Shown: one piece after another, positions 41,901-51,079 of the stretch
Layout of the letters: each line of letters starts with the position of its first letter
How positions within the stretch are numbered: the stretch's first letter is position 1
Assembly (NCBI RefSeq): GCF_014217805.1
Contig: NZ_CP055156.1
Coordinates: forward strand, 5,214,585-5,278,584
Length of the DNA: 64,000 nucleotides
Direction of reading: 5' to 3'
Source: Adhaeribacter swui
GTDB lineage: Bacteria; Bacteroidota; Bacteroidia; Cytophagales; Hymenobacteraceae
Notes under the pieces: model-generated
Seen by the model: the letters and a program-made list of their open reading frames with translations, nothing else
Databases searched by the model: none
Told to the model about the DNA's origin: nothing
Program-made: the position numbers and the translations under genes

Positions 41901-44153
41901 CTATTTTGCGGAGGCTTCCAGGTCATCTAAGGTCCAGTACTTCTGGCGGCTCACGGTTTGCGAACGAATAACTTTTACTTCTTCCGGTTGAATGAGGGGC
42001 GCCTTGTTGTACATGTCGTTGCGCACGTAACTCAGAACGGCCGCAATCCATTCATCGTCGTTATGGCCCATAGCGGGCATTACATCGGGGTAGGTTTTCC
42101 CTTCTACCGGACCAGATAAACCGTGGAGTAAAATCCGGATAAGGTTGGCTTTTTCGCCGTTAACCCTTTTGGATCGGGAAAGTGGCGGCGCTACCATATC
42201 GTTGCTCCCTAAGGCAATGCCTTTGCCGTCCTGGCCGTGGCAGGCGGCGCATACCTGCTGGAAAATAACGGCTCCTTTGGTTAATAGAGCTCGGTTGGTG
42301 GGGCTTAGTTTCCGGTTTTCTTCTTTCCTGCGAGCTAAGGTTTCTTCGGTTTTCAAACGGCTTTTCTCCGATTCGGCCAGCATGGGTACATTGGGATTTT
42401 GAGCGATCAGGTTTTGTACCATTTTGCGGCCCTGTTCGTTTTTAAGTTGCCGTAAGGTTAAGGCCAATTGTATTTTTACTTCGGCATCCGGATCGTTCAT
42501 GAGTTGGCTTAGCTGCGCTATTATTTCAGCATTGTTTTGTTTTACAAATTTTTCGCTGATCCAAACTGCCGTTTTTCTCACCTGCGGATGTTCGTCTTTA
42601 AAAGCCGCCAGTAAAGTTTTCTGATCGATGGCTTCTAAACCTTCTAAAGTCCACAAAGCGTGAATTTTACCTAAATGGTTGTTTTTATCTTTTGCAAACA
42701 ATTTACCCAGCCAGGAGGCTTTTTCGGTGACCAAAGCTTTTAATGCTGGCACTACGGTTTGCTCATTCCGGATAATAAGGAGCTTTTGGGCATTGTCGCG
42801 CCACCAGCCATTAGGGTGGTTCAGGTAAGAGACCAACTTTTCGGCGGGTTCGTTTAACAGGTTAGGTTTGGTAGTGTCCGGTTTATATGCCTCGTGCACA
42901 ATGCGGTAAATACGGCCACGGCCTTTGTTTTTGTCTAAACCCCGGGCTAATATTTGCGGACGAATGTAACTGCCTTCTTTGGTCCACTCGCTTTCCTGGA
43001 TAATGCCGTGATACATATCAACCACGTACAAACAACCATCGGGGCCCGTAGCCATATTTACCGGCCGGAAGTTCATATCGGAAGAAGCCAGAAATTCTTT
43101 TTGCTCGTAGGCATTTTGCAGTGTTAATTTCCCTTGCTGATTAATTACTTTTGCCCGCCGGATTAACCGGCCTACCGGCTCCGGTGTGAAGAAATCACCC
43201 TGTAAACCAGCGGGTAAGCGGTCGCCGCGGAAGATGGTTTGGCCACCGCTGGAAGTAAAATGATTTAAAGTATTATCTTCCGGGCGCATTCTTTTACGGC
43301 CCCCTTGCGCATCCAGGGTTCCGATAATGGGATATGTGGCTAAAAATGCTTCGTTGTACTGGTCTTTAAAATCGAGGCGGCCATACGCCGGGTTTTGCTG
43401 AAAAGAAACGGCCGGTCTTTCGGCCCCTCCCGCCGAGAAAAATAAGCGGCCATAATTATCGTGCGCCACGCCCCATTGCCCGCCCGGATCTTCCACCAAC
43501 GAATCAGCCTCAATCAAGCCATTTTTGTACCGGAACCGGATAGGGTCCCGGGAAACGTACAAGTAATTATCAAGGTTCCAGATTAAGCCGCTTTTCTGGT
43601 GCTCGAGGTTGCGGGTATCTACCAGGTTGTTTTCGTATACGCGTTTTTTTTCATCGGCTATGCCATCGTTGTCTGTATCGCGGTAGCTCCACAAATGGTT
43701 GGTATTGGTTTCGTTCACTAGTAACCGGTCATCGAGCGGTAAAATCATGCGGGGCAATACCAGGTTGTCGATGAAAACGGTAGCCTTATCCATTTTTCCG
43801 TCGTGGTTGGTATCTTCCAGTAATTTAACGCGGCTAACGGGTTTGTATTTATCAGTGCCGTAAACATCCAGCATGTAGGTATTCATTTCGGCTACAAACA
43901 AGCGGCCATTGCCGTCCCAGGCAATGGCAACCGGTTCCTGCACCATCGGCTCACTGGCTACTAACTCCAGGCTATAACCGGGCAGTAGCTGCACTTTTTT
44001 CATGCTTTCTTCCGGAGTTAAAGGCAGGGCTGGCGGATCTTTATCTATTACGGTCCGGGTAAAAGAATTATTGGTGGTAACGGATTCCGGCCCTTTACAA
44101 GTAAAAAACAGGAAGAATAAGGCTGCACTAAAACACCGGTATTTGTTTCTCAT
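41901..44153 (-). CDS. PVC-type dehydrogenase/cytochrome c lipoprotein with HEAT-like repeats
   Basis: 750-residue lipoprotein (lipobox FFTC, Cys19). Residues ~50-410 form a six-bladed beta-propeller of the soluble glucose dehydrogenase-like, membrane-bound dehydrogenase type (LLPGYSLELVASEPMVQEP, IAWDGNGRLFVAEMNTY, NHDGKMDKATVFID, MATGPDGCLYVVDMYHGI). Residues ~425-590 are alpha-helical repeats (HEAT-like). A cytochrome c domain follows with the single heme site CAACH (~635-639) and distal Met in VMPAMGH. Proteins like this oxidise sugars or related substrates and pass electrons outward, but the substrate is unknown. It lies alone, with a terminator. Confidence 0.85.
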   Translation of the reverse strand: MRNKYRCFSAALFFLFFTCKGPESVTTNNSFTRTVIDKDPPALPLTPEESMKKVQLLPGYSLELVASEPMVQEPVAIAWDGNGRLFVAEMNTYMLDVYGTDKYKPVSRVKLLEDTNHDGKMDKATVFIDNLVLPRMILPLDDRLLVNETNTNHLWSYRDTDNDGIADEKKRVYENNLVDTRNLEHQKSGLIWNLDNYLYVSRDPIRFRYKNGLIEADSLVEDPGGQWGVAHDNYGRLFFSAGGAERPAVSFQQNPAYGRLDFKDQYNEAFLATYPIIGTLDAQGGRKRMRPEDNTLNHFTSSGGQTIFRGDRLPAGLQGDFFTPEPVGRLIRRAKVINQQGKLTLQNAYEQKEFLASSDMNFRPVNMATGPDGCLYVVDMYHGIIQESEWTKEGSYIRPQILARGLDKNKGRGRIYRIVHEAYKPDTTKPNLLNEPAEKLVSYLNHPNGWWRDNAQKLLIIRNEQTVVPALKALVTEKASWLGKLFAKDKNNHLGKIHALWTLEGLEAIDQKTLLAAFKDEHPQVRKTAVWISEKFVKQNNAEIIAQLSQLMNDPDAEVKIQLALTLRQLKNEQGRKMVQNLIAQNPNVPMLAESEKSRLKTEETLARRKEENRKLSPTNRALLTKGAVIFQQVCAACHGQDGKGIALGSNDMVAPPLSRSKRVNGEKANLIRILLHGLSGPVEGKTYPDVMPAMGHNDDEWIAAVLSYVRNDMYNKAPLIQPEEVKVIRSQTVSRQKYWTLDDLEASAK

Positions 44154-44320
44154 AGAAGTTTTTAAAAATTAGAAACTTTTAAAATACTAAGTTTTAGTCA
44201 GGTAAAATCTAAAATTTTAAAAATTTTAAATTCTGCCGCTTTTAAGATGATTAACCCGGTGATTTAATTTGGTCTTTATATAATTCCGCAAATATTGTAA
44301 AGTAGTTGGTTGGTTAATTT

Positions 44321-45982
44321 TTAAAAAGTGTAACCAATTTTTTGAATTAACAACTGCCAATCCATGCCTTTCCGGAAAGCGGCTTCGGAGTAGCCCGAGC
44401 TGGTGCCTAATAAACTATCTAGTTGCTGAAGGTAGGTTTGTACTTTATTCTGCACCTCTTTATCATCGGTCCAGGCCCCACTTGCCCGCCGCATAGAATT
44501 CCGGAACAGCCGATACACTTTGGGATCTGATAAATCTTCGTACTGCGACCGGGGCCAATCCTGCGGATTTAAGGTAAACTGTAGCATAGCCATAATGGCT
44601 TTTTTAACTGAAGAACCAGTAGAGCTGGTGTAATTATATAAATCAATGCCTACATTTTCGGCCAGAATGCAAAGTCGCAGTAACAAATCCAGATTTTTTT
44701 GACAGTAGGTGGCGGGTTTCGCTCGCTTTATTTCTTTTGGCATTGCCCCGGCGGGTACCGGAAATGTTTGTTCGGTGCCACTGCTATCTTTTGTTATAAA
44801 ATTACCAGATTCCGGTAATATTTGCTCCGATATTAACCCTTTGGAAGTTTCGGTATCTTTTAAAACCTGGTTAATTTCGTTAATGGCCCAGGCTTCTTCG
44901 CCAAGAAACAAAGCATAACTAATTACTTGCAGCTCAAAGGCACTCCGGATGTTGTTTTTAGCCGCTTTTATTTCTTTCATCATTTGGCAATGATAAAAAG
45001 CCTCGGTTCCTTTTTTGGGTACCGCGGAGTATTGGGTAGTTAACCATTTCCAAAATTCCCGGAACCACGCTTTCATGCCGGCATCTACTTCGGGAGCATC
45101 TACTAACGCTGGCGATTCTTGTAATAATTGATAGCCGTTTAGTAATTCGGGCAATAACTCTGCATCTACAAATCCGATACTTCGGCCATAGCCCTCATTA
45201 ACCCCCATAATTATTTGCGCATATTTTAAATGCGGATTCATGCGGGTAGCCGGATCCAGGAAAAAAGCACGCAACAGCGCAATAGCTTTACTGGCATAAG
45301 CATCTTTTTTGGTGAAATAATAAGCCAAGCCTAGTAACTGAATATCGGCGCAAATAGCACGCAGTAACTTATGATCCGGAATGGCATTGTTTTCGGGATT
45401 CACTTTACCATCGTGCACGAGGTAAGGCAATCCGTTGGCAGCATTCGGATCGGGCCACCAGTAGGTTGCCAGGCTCACATAATCGTTGGGCGAGCTGGTA
45501 GCTATCATGGGCTTGGTTATAGTGGCTCCGTTAGTATCGGTGTAACTATAGGTTTTTAATTTAGGAGCAATGCCGTACGGCGCTTTGTCCAGCAAATTAT
45601 TATTGGCAATAATCGATTCGAGCCGGTTAACTGCATTTTTTAAAAAAATGCGATCGGAATCGCCAGATAAAACCTGCTTGTATAAAGTAGCATTGGTTTG
45701 TAACGACGGAAATGACCAGGATATTGGTGGTTGCCGGTTCGCAAACGTTCCTACGGTTATATTTGTATCGGTTTCCGAAAGAGGTGGAATCCGCGGATCA
45801 TCGGGTTTGGTTTGTAAACTTGGATCGGTTTCAAATTCGGTTTGTAAATAATCCGCGTCGAGTTCTTCGGTTTCCCAATCTAGCCCCTCGTTTTCGGAAT
45901 GGGCCGCAGTGGCAGTAGCTGCAGTCGATTGATGCGCAGCTACATTTAAAGGATTAAAAGCACTTTTTTCCATAGAGCACAA
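44321..45982 (-). CDS. Alginate-lyase-family (PL5-like) protein with altered active site and no signal peptide
   Basis: 553-residue protein. From residue ~85 it matches the alginate lyase (alpha/alpha toroid) family: LATYWWPDPNAANGLPY, DGKVNPENNAIPDHKL, LRAFFLDPATRMNPHL, and GEEAWAINEINQVL. Two signature sites differ. The family motif NNHxxxY reads NNIRSAF here (residues 343-349), so the catalytic His is Ile and the Tyr is Phe. The RRDG segment is VHDG (189-192). The N-terminus (MCSMEKSAFNPLNV, then an acidic low-complexity stretch to ~85) has no signal sequence, unlike secreted family members. It may be an inactive or re-purposed member acting in the cytosol; that is inference. Divergent from leuS. 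Confidence 0.75.
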   Translation of the reverse strand: MCSMEKSAFNPLNVAAHQSTAATATAAHSENEGLDWETEELDADYLQTEFETDPSLQTKPDDPRIPPLSETDTNITVGTFANRQPPISWSFPSLQTNATLYKQVLSGDSDRIFLKNAVNRLESIIANNNLLDKAPYGIAPKLKTYSYTDTNGATITKPMIATSSPNDYVSLATYWWPDPNAANGLPYLVHDGKVNPENNAIPDHKLLRAICADIQLLGLAYYFTKKDAYASKAIALLRAFFLDPATRMNPHLKYAQIIMGVNEGYGRSIGFVDAELLPELLNGYQLLQESPALVDAPEVDAGMKAWFREFWKWLTTQYSAVPKKGTEAFYHCQMMKEIKAAKNNIRSAFELQVISYALFLGEEAWAINEINQVLKDTETSKGLISEQILPESGNFITKDSSGTEQTFPVPAGAMPKEIKRAKPATYCQKNLDLLLRLCILAENVGIDLYNYTSSTGSSVKKAIMAMLQFTLNPQDWPRSQYEDLSDPKVYRLFRNSMRRASGAWTDDKEVQNKVQTYLQQLDSLLGTSSGYSEAAFRKGMDWQLLIQKIGYTF

Positions 45983-46462
45983 GCAAGAAGTATACGTTAA
46001 GAGTTATTTTATTCCGTTACAGCAACAAACGCAAGCACCTCAATCATTTTAAGTAAAAAGACACAAGTATCTGGCTATTATATGCAAAAATTAAATCAGG
46101 TAATTTTCTTAGGTTTCAGAATTTTAAAAAATTTTAATTTTACTTAGTCCGTATCCACTTTGTCCGGGTGCTTCCTGTATTTTACCAATAAGCCGGCTTT
46201 AAAAAGGAAGAATGCACAAGCGGATTAATACTATAGCTCTACCCGCCGCTAACCCGAATAACGAAACAGCCGCCTCATTTTCCTGATATTCCCTGGGGCA
46301 AGTCATCTTCCTTAAACTTCTTAATTAACTTAAAACATTTTTAAAATTCATGCAATGTTTTACGGGTAAATATTAATCATTCGTAAAAAAAAGTAATTTT
46401 GCGTTTGGTCTAAATCTTATCGGGAATCTTTTACTTGCGAATCTTATACATCAAGCAACCCA
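45983..46462. other. Intergenic region upstream of leuS
   Basis: 480 bases between divergent genes. I see an AT-palindrome cluster at 46121-46140 and a promoter box at 46394-46401, with no frame of interest and no T-box-like structure. Confidence 0.6.
46394..46401 (+). promoter_or_regulatory. Bacteroidota -7 promoter box (TAATTTTG) for leuS
   Basis: Exact TAnnTTTG match, 61 bases before the leuS ATG, giving an expected leader of about 55 bases. Confidence 0.45.
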
Positions 46463-49231
46463 ATGTCAGAATACAACTTTAACCAAATTGAAAAAAAGTG
46501 GCAGCAGTACTGGAATCAACAACAAACGTTTAAAGTTACGATAGACCCTAACCGGCCTAAGTACTACGTGCTGGATATGTTTCCGTATCCTTCCGGCGCG
46601 GGATTGCACGTAGGTCATCCGTTAGGTTATATTGCTTCTGATATTGTGGCGCGGTACAAACGTATTAAGGGGTTTAATGTTTTGCACCCCATGGGTTTTG
46701 ATGCCTTTGGCTTACCCGCCGAACAATACGCCATCCAAACCGGACAGCACCCGGCCGTAACTACCGAGCAAAACATTGCCCACTACAAAGAACAATTAGC
46801 TAACCTGGGCTTTTCTTTTGATTGGAGCCGCGAAGTGCGCACTTCAGACCCGGCGTATTACAAATGGACACAGTGGATTTTTTTAAAATTATTTGATTCG
46901 TGGTATAACCAGGAAACCGATAAAGCCGAACCCATTAGTACCTTAATTGCCAAGTTTCAAGCAGGCGGCAACACCCAGGTTAAGGCAGCGGGCCACGAAG
47001 ATGAAATTCCGCAGTTTAGCGCCCAGGAGTGGCAGCAGTTTTCAGAAAAAGAACAACAAGCCATTTTATTAAACTACAGGTTGGCGTTTTTATCGGATGC
47101 TACGGTAAACTGGTGCCCGGCTTTAGGTACGGTGCTGGCTAACGACGAGGTAAAAGATGGCGTATCGGAACGGGGAGGCTACCCGGTAATCCGGCAAAAA
47201 ATGAAGCAATGGAGTTTACGGATTTCAGCTTATGCCGAACGTTTACTGAACGACCTCGATCAGATTGATTGGACCGAACCCATTAAAGAAATGCAGCGCA
47301 ACTGGATTGGTAAATCTATTGGTGCCGAACTAAATTTTAAAATTAAAGATTCTGAGCAACAACTTAAGGTATTTACCACCCGGCCCGATACCATTTACGG
47401 GGTTTCTTTTCTGGTAATTGCGCCGGAGCACGAATGGGTGCCCGAGTTAACTTCGCCGGAACAAAAAGAAGCTGTAGAAGAATACGTAAACACGGCCAAA
47501 AACCGCTCTGAGCGCGACCGCATGAGCGATGTGAAACACATTAGCGGGGTTTTTACGGGCTCTTACGTTATCAATCCTATTAGCGGCGACGAAATACCAT
47601 TGTGGATTGCCGATTACGTGTTGGCCGGTTACGGAACAGGCGTTGTAATGGCCGTACCCGCCAGCGACAGCCGCGATTTTAACTTTGCCCAGCACTTTAA
47701 TTTACCCATTATACCGGTAATCGAAGGCTCTACGCCCGACGAAGTTTACGAAGCCAAAGAAGGCATCATGATGAACTCGGGTTTCTTAAACGGATTAACC
47801 GTGAAGGAAGCTATAAAAGCCGCAGTTGCTAAATTTGAAGAAATGGGAATTGGTAAAGGCAAGGTACAATACCGGATTCACGATGCGGTGTTTGGCCGGC
47901 AGCGTTACTGGGGCGAACCTATTCCGATTTACTACAAAGACGAAACGCCTTACCCATTACCAGAAAGTGAATTGCCGTTAATTTTACCCGACATTGATGC
48001 GTTTTTACCTACCGAAACCGGAGAACCGCCGCTTGGTCGCGCAAAAGATTGGAAATATCAGGACCAGTATCATTACGAGTTAACTACAATGCCGGGTTGG
48101 GCCGGCTCTAGTTGGTATTACTTGCGCTACATGTCGCCGGATGATAACGAACAATTTGTATTGCCGGAAGCAGAAAAATACTGGAACAGCGTTGATTTAT
48201 ACATTGGTGGTTCCGAACACGCTACCGGCCACTTGTTGTATTCGCGTTTTTGGTATAAATTTTTAAAAGATCTGGGTTATGTATCAAATGAAGAGCCGTT
48301 TAAGAAGCTCATTAACCAAGGCATGATCCAGGGCCGGTCTAATTTTGTATACCGGATTAACGGCACGAATACGTTTGTTTCCTATAATTTAAAAAATAAA
48401 CATGAAGTTACCCCCCTGCATGTAGATGTAAACATCGTGGAGAACGATGTTTTGGATATAGCGGCTTTTAAAAACTGGCGTTCAGACTTAAGCGACGCTG
48501 ATTTTATCTTGGAAGAGGGCAAATACATCTGCGGTTGGGAAGTCGAGAAAATGTCTAAATCCAAATACAATGTTGTTAATCCGGACGATTTGGTGCATAA
48601 AGTTGGGGCCGATACCTTGCGCATGTACGAAATGTTTTTAGGCCCGCTGGAGCAGTTTAAACCCTGGAACACCAACGGCATTGATGGGGTACACAAGTTT
48701 TTAAAGCGATTCTGGAAATTGTTCTTCGATGCCGATAACCGTTTTTCCGTTTCGGAGGAAGAGCCAAGCGCCGCCGAACTTAAAACCTTGCATAAAACGA
48801 TCAAGAAAGTAGAAGAAGATATTGAACGCTTCTCCTTTAATACATCCGTGAGCACGTTTATGATTTGTGTGAATGAGCTTACTTCGTTAAAATGTAACAA
48901 GCGGGCTGTTCTGGAACCATTAACCATCATTTTATCGCCATACGCGCCGCATATTGCTGAAGAATTATGGCATTTACTGGGGCATCAGGATAGTATTTCG
49001 TACGCCCGTTTTCCGGTTTGGGAAGAAAAATACCTGACAGAAAGCACGTTTGAATACCCGATTTCGGTGAACGGCAAAATGCGCGGTAAACTTACTTTCC
49101 CTACCAACATGGCTAAAGAGCTTATTGAACAAGAAGTAATTGGCTCGGGAGTGATTGATAAATATTTAGAAGGAAAATCGCCGAAAAAAGTAATTGTAGT
49201 GCCAAATAAAATTGTAAACGTAGTAGTTTAA
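46463..49231 (+). CDS. leuS: Leucyl-tRNA synthetase
   Basis: 922-residue class I leucyl-tRNA synthetase. The HIGH motif is HVGH in [17 protein letters not shown] (residues ~40-56), and KMSKS is in [14 protein letters not shown] (~690). The CP1 editing domain is present, with [19 protein letters not shown] and [21 protein letters not shown]. The C-terminal anticodon domain ends in [14 protein letters not shown]. An insertion around residues 155-205 ([20 protein letters not shown]) is typical of Bacteroidota LeuS. Full length with no defect; closed by a terminator. Confidence 0.97.
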   Translation: MSEYNFNQIEKKWQQYWNQQQTFKVTIDPNRPKYYVLDMFPYPSGAGLHVGHPLGYIASDIVARYKRIKGFNVLHPMGFDAFGLPAEQYAIQTGQHPAVTTEQNIAHYKEQLANLGFSFDWSREVRTSDPAYYKWTQWIFLKLFDSWYNQETDKAEPISTLIAKFQAGGNTQVKAAGHEDEIPQFSAQEWQQFSEKEQQAILLNYRLAFLSDATVNWCPALGTVLANDEVKDGVSERGGYPVIRQKMKQWSLRISAYAERLLNDLDQIDWTEPIKEMQRNWIGKSIGAELNFKIKDSEQQLKVFTTRPDTIYGVSFLVIAPEHEWVPELTSPEQKEAVEEYVNTAKNRSERDRMSDVKHISGVFTGSYVINPISGDEIPLWIADYVLAGYGTGVVMAVPASDSRDFNFAQHFNLPIIPVIEGSTPDEVYEAKEGIMMNSGFLNGLTVKEAIKAAVAKFEEMGIGKGKVQYRIHDAVFGRQRYWGEPIPIYYKDETPYPLPESELPLILPDIDAFLPTETGEPPLGRAKDWKYQDQYHYELTTMPGWAGSSWYYLRYMSPDDNEQFVLPEAEKYWNSVDLYIGGSEHATGHLLYSRFWYKFLKDLGYVSNEEPFKKLINQGMIQGRSNFVYRINGTNTFVSYNLKNKHEVTPLHVDVNIVENDVLDIAAFKNWRSDLSDADFILEEGKYICGWEVEKMSKSKYNVVNPDDLVHKVGADTLRMYEMFLGPLEQFKPWNTNGIDGVHKFLKRFWKLFFDADNRFSVSEEEPSAAELKTLHKTIKKVEEDIERFSFNTSVSTFMICVNELTSLKCNKRAVLEPLTIILSPYAPHIAEELWHLLGHQDSISYARFPVWEEKYLTESTFEYPISVNGKMRGKLTFPTNMAKELIEQEVIGSGVIDKYLEGKSPKKVIVVPNKIVNVVV

Positions 49232-49248
49232 TAAAATCTACAGCAAAC

Positions 49249-49284
49249 AAAAAGCGGCTCAGGATAACTCCTAAGCCGCTTTTT
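49249..49284. terminator. Bidirectional terminator between leuS and the hybrid kinase
   Basis: AAAAAGCGGCT pairs with AGCCGCTTTTT, with an inner AGGA/TCCT stem. It is flanked by convergent genes. Confidence 0.9.
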
Positions 49285-49335
49285 TAATTTATAAAAATAA
49301 GAATTTTTAAAATTCTATTGAAGCAATATCAATGT

Positions 49336-51045
49336 CTAGTCGCAATCTGCATTTGCTGGCAAACAATACTTAACAATCCGGTTATAAAGTTCGTCCGGGT
49401 TAAAGGGCTTGCTTAAGTAATCATTCATCCCCACCTGAAACGCACGGTCCTGAATATCCAACATGGCCGAAGCGGTTAGCGCAATAATTGGCACTTTCTG
49501 GTATTTTTCATCATCTAGCTGGCGAATAGCTAACGTAGTATCATAACCATCCTGCTCCGGCATTTGTAAATCCATCAGAATTAAATCATAATCATTGGCT
49601 TTTACCAAATCTAACGCTACTAACCCGTTTTCGGCAATATCAAAATCAATTTGCCATTGCTCTAAAAACTGCCGTACCAGAAAAATATTAATTTGGTTAT
49701 CCTCGGCAATTAATAAACGGGTTCCTTTTAAGCTTTTTGGCGCAGAAACTACGGTTTCTTTGTTATTAGCCGCCGGACGGTTGCTGTTTTCAAAAGTAAG
49801 ATCAAAATAAAATGAACTGCCTTTTCCTATTTTACTTTCCACAAATATGTCGCTGCCCTGCAATTTAAGCAAATGTTTGATAATGGTTAAACCTAAACCG
49901 GAACCGCCATACTCCCGGGTGGTATCTGATTTAGCCTGCGTAAAGCTCTCGAAAATAAGCTCCAACTTGTTATCCGGAATACCAATTCCCGTGTCGGTTA
50001 CTTTAAAGTTTATGGTGGTGTTCGCTTGGGTAATTTTAATTACTTCCGCCATTACCATCACACTACCTTCTTTGGTAAATTTTACGGCATTACTAATCAG
50101 GTTGGTTAATATTTGACTTAAGCGAACCGGGTCGCCCACAATCATAGATGGTAAATCCTGATCCAATAAAAGCTTCAGTCGCAGACCTTTTTCGTCAGCT
50201 TTTTGCTGAAAAGCATCGCATATGTTACTAATAAGCTTCTTTGGATTAAAATCAATTTTTTCGAATTCTATCTTACCCGCTTCAATCTTACTAAAGTCCA
50301 AAATATCATTTATAAGAGTTAATAAATTGTCGGCCGAAAATTTAAGCACCTTTAGGTATTCTTCCTGATCCAGTCGGGGATCATTTTTCAGAAGTAAATG
50401 GGTAAAACCAATAACGGCATTCATGGGAGTCCGTATTTCGTGGCTCATCGTAGATAAAAAACTGCTTTTTGCCTCGTTTGCTGCCTCGGCCTTGTTTTTA
50501 GCTTCAATTAATTCTTGCTCCGTTTGTTTTTGCTTCGAAATATCTTTCGCAATAATTAAAATGCCGTCGGTTCCTTTAGTATTATTTTTTAGTAAAGATA
50601 GTGAACAGGAAGTTGGCAGCTTATGTCCATCCTTGATTGTAAAAAGTAATTCTTCGTTTAAGCATTTGCCGTCGGTTTTAAACCGCCCCAGTAATTCTGA
50701 GAAAAAAGGGTTATCCTGTAGCTGAACAAAATCAGAAAGTGGTTGATCATGCAGTTCATACTCTATATAACCAGTAAGTTCTTCAAAGGCTGGATTAACA
50801 TTACGGATAGTAAAATCTGTATTCAGAATCAAGAGCATATCCACCACTCCCTGATAGATGCTTTGCATAAAGTCCCGGGAAACGGTAGAATTTTTAAGCT
50901 CTTCGCCCAGCATATTTACGCCGGCAATTATGGCATCTAACTCATCCCCAGTTTCCGAAGCATCTATTTTGTAGTCAAAATTACCATTGGCTACTTCCGC
51001 AATCAGAGTAGAAATTTCCTCGATTCTATCGTTCAGAATATTCAC
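49336..51045 (-). CDS. Cytosolic hybrid histidine kinase/response regulator (HAMP-like, PAS, HisKA, HATPase, REC)
   Basis: 569-residue kinase without any membrane segment. Residues ~5-52 resemble a HAMP helix pair (EVANGNFDYKIDASETGDELD). Then come a PAS domain (~58-172, LLILNTDFTIRNVNPAFEEL), a HisKA with the phospho-accepting His202 in STMSHEIRTPMNAVIGF, and an ATPase with N box SQILTNLISNAVKF and G boxes DTGIGIP and GGSGLGLTI. The C-terminal receiver has its Asp492 in LILMDLQMPEQDG and the Lys in YLSKPF. Phosphate should move from His202 to Asp492 within the protein and perhaps on to an unknown partner. The gene starts 34 bases after the stop of the oxoamine synthase-GNAT gene, so it is the second gene of that operon. 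Confidence 0.93.
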   Translation of the reverse strand: MNILNDRIEEISTLIAEVANGNFDYKIDASETGDELDAIIAGVNMLGEELKNSTVSRDFMQSIYQGVVDMLLILNTDFTIRNVNPAFEELTGYIEYELHDQPLSDFVQLQDNPFFSELLGRFKTDGKCLNEELLFTIKDGHKLPTSCSLSLLKNNTKGTDGILIIAKDISKQKQTEQELIEAKNKAEAANEAKSSFLSTMSHEIRTPMNAVIGFTHLLLKNDPRLDQEEYLKVLKFSADNLLTLINDILDFSKIEAGKIEFEKIDFNPKKLISNICDAFQQKADEKGLRLKLLLDQDLPSMIVGDPVRLSQILTNLISNAVKFTKEGSVMVMAEVIKITQANTTINFKVTDTGIGIPDNKLELIFESFTQAKSDTTREYGGSGLGLTIIKHLLKLQGSDIFVESKIGKGSSFYFDLTFENSNRPAANNKETVVSAPKSLKGTRLLIAEDNQINIFLVRQFLEQWQIDFDIAENGLVALDLVKANDYDLILMDLQMPEQDGYDTTLAIRQLDDEKYQKVPIIALTASAMLDIQDRAFQVGMNDYLSKPFNPDELYNRIVKYCLPANADCD

Positions 51046-51079
51046 GTAATTGAATAGTTTCTATATTTTTAAAATAGTT

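Noticed and set aside
49336-51045. Membrane sensor domain in the hybrid kinase, as in CqsS
   Set aside because: No hydrophobic segments are present; the input end is a HAMP-like pair and a PAS domain, so it cannot be called a CqsS orthologue.
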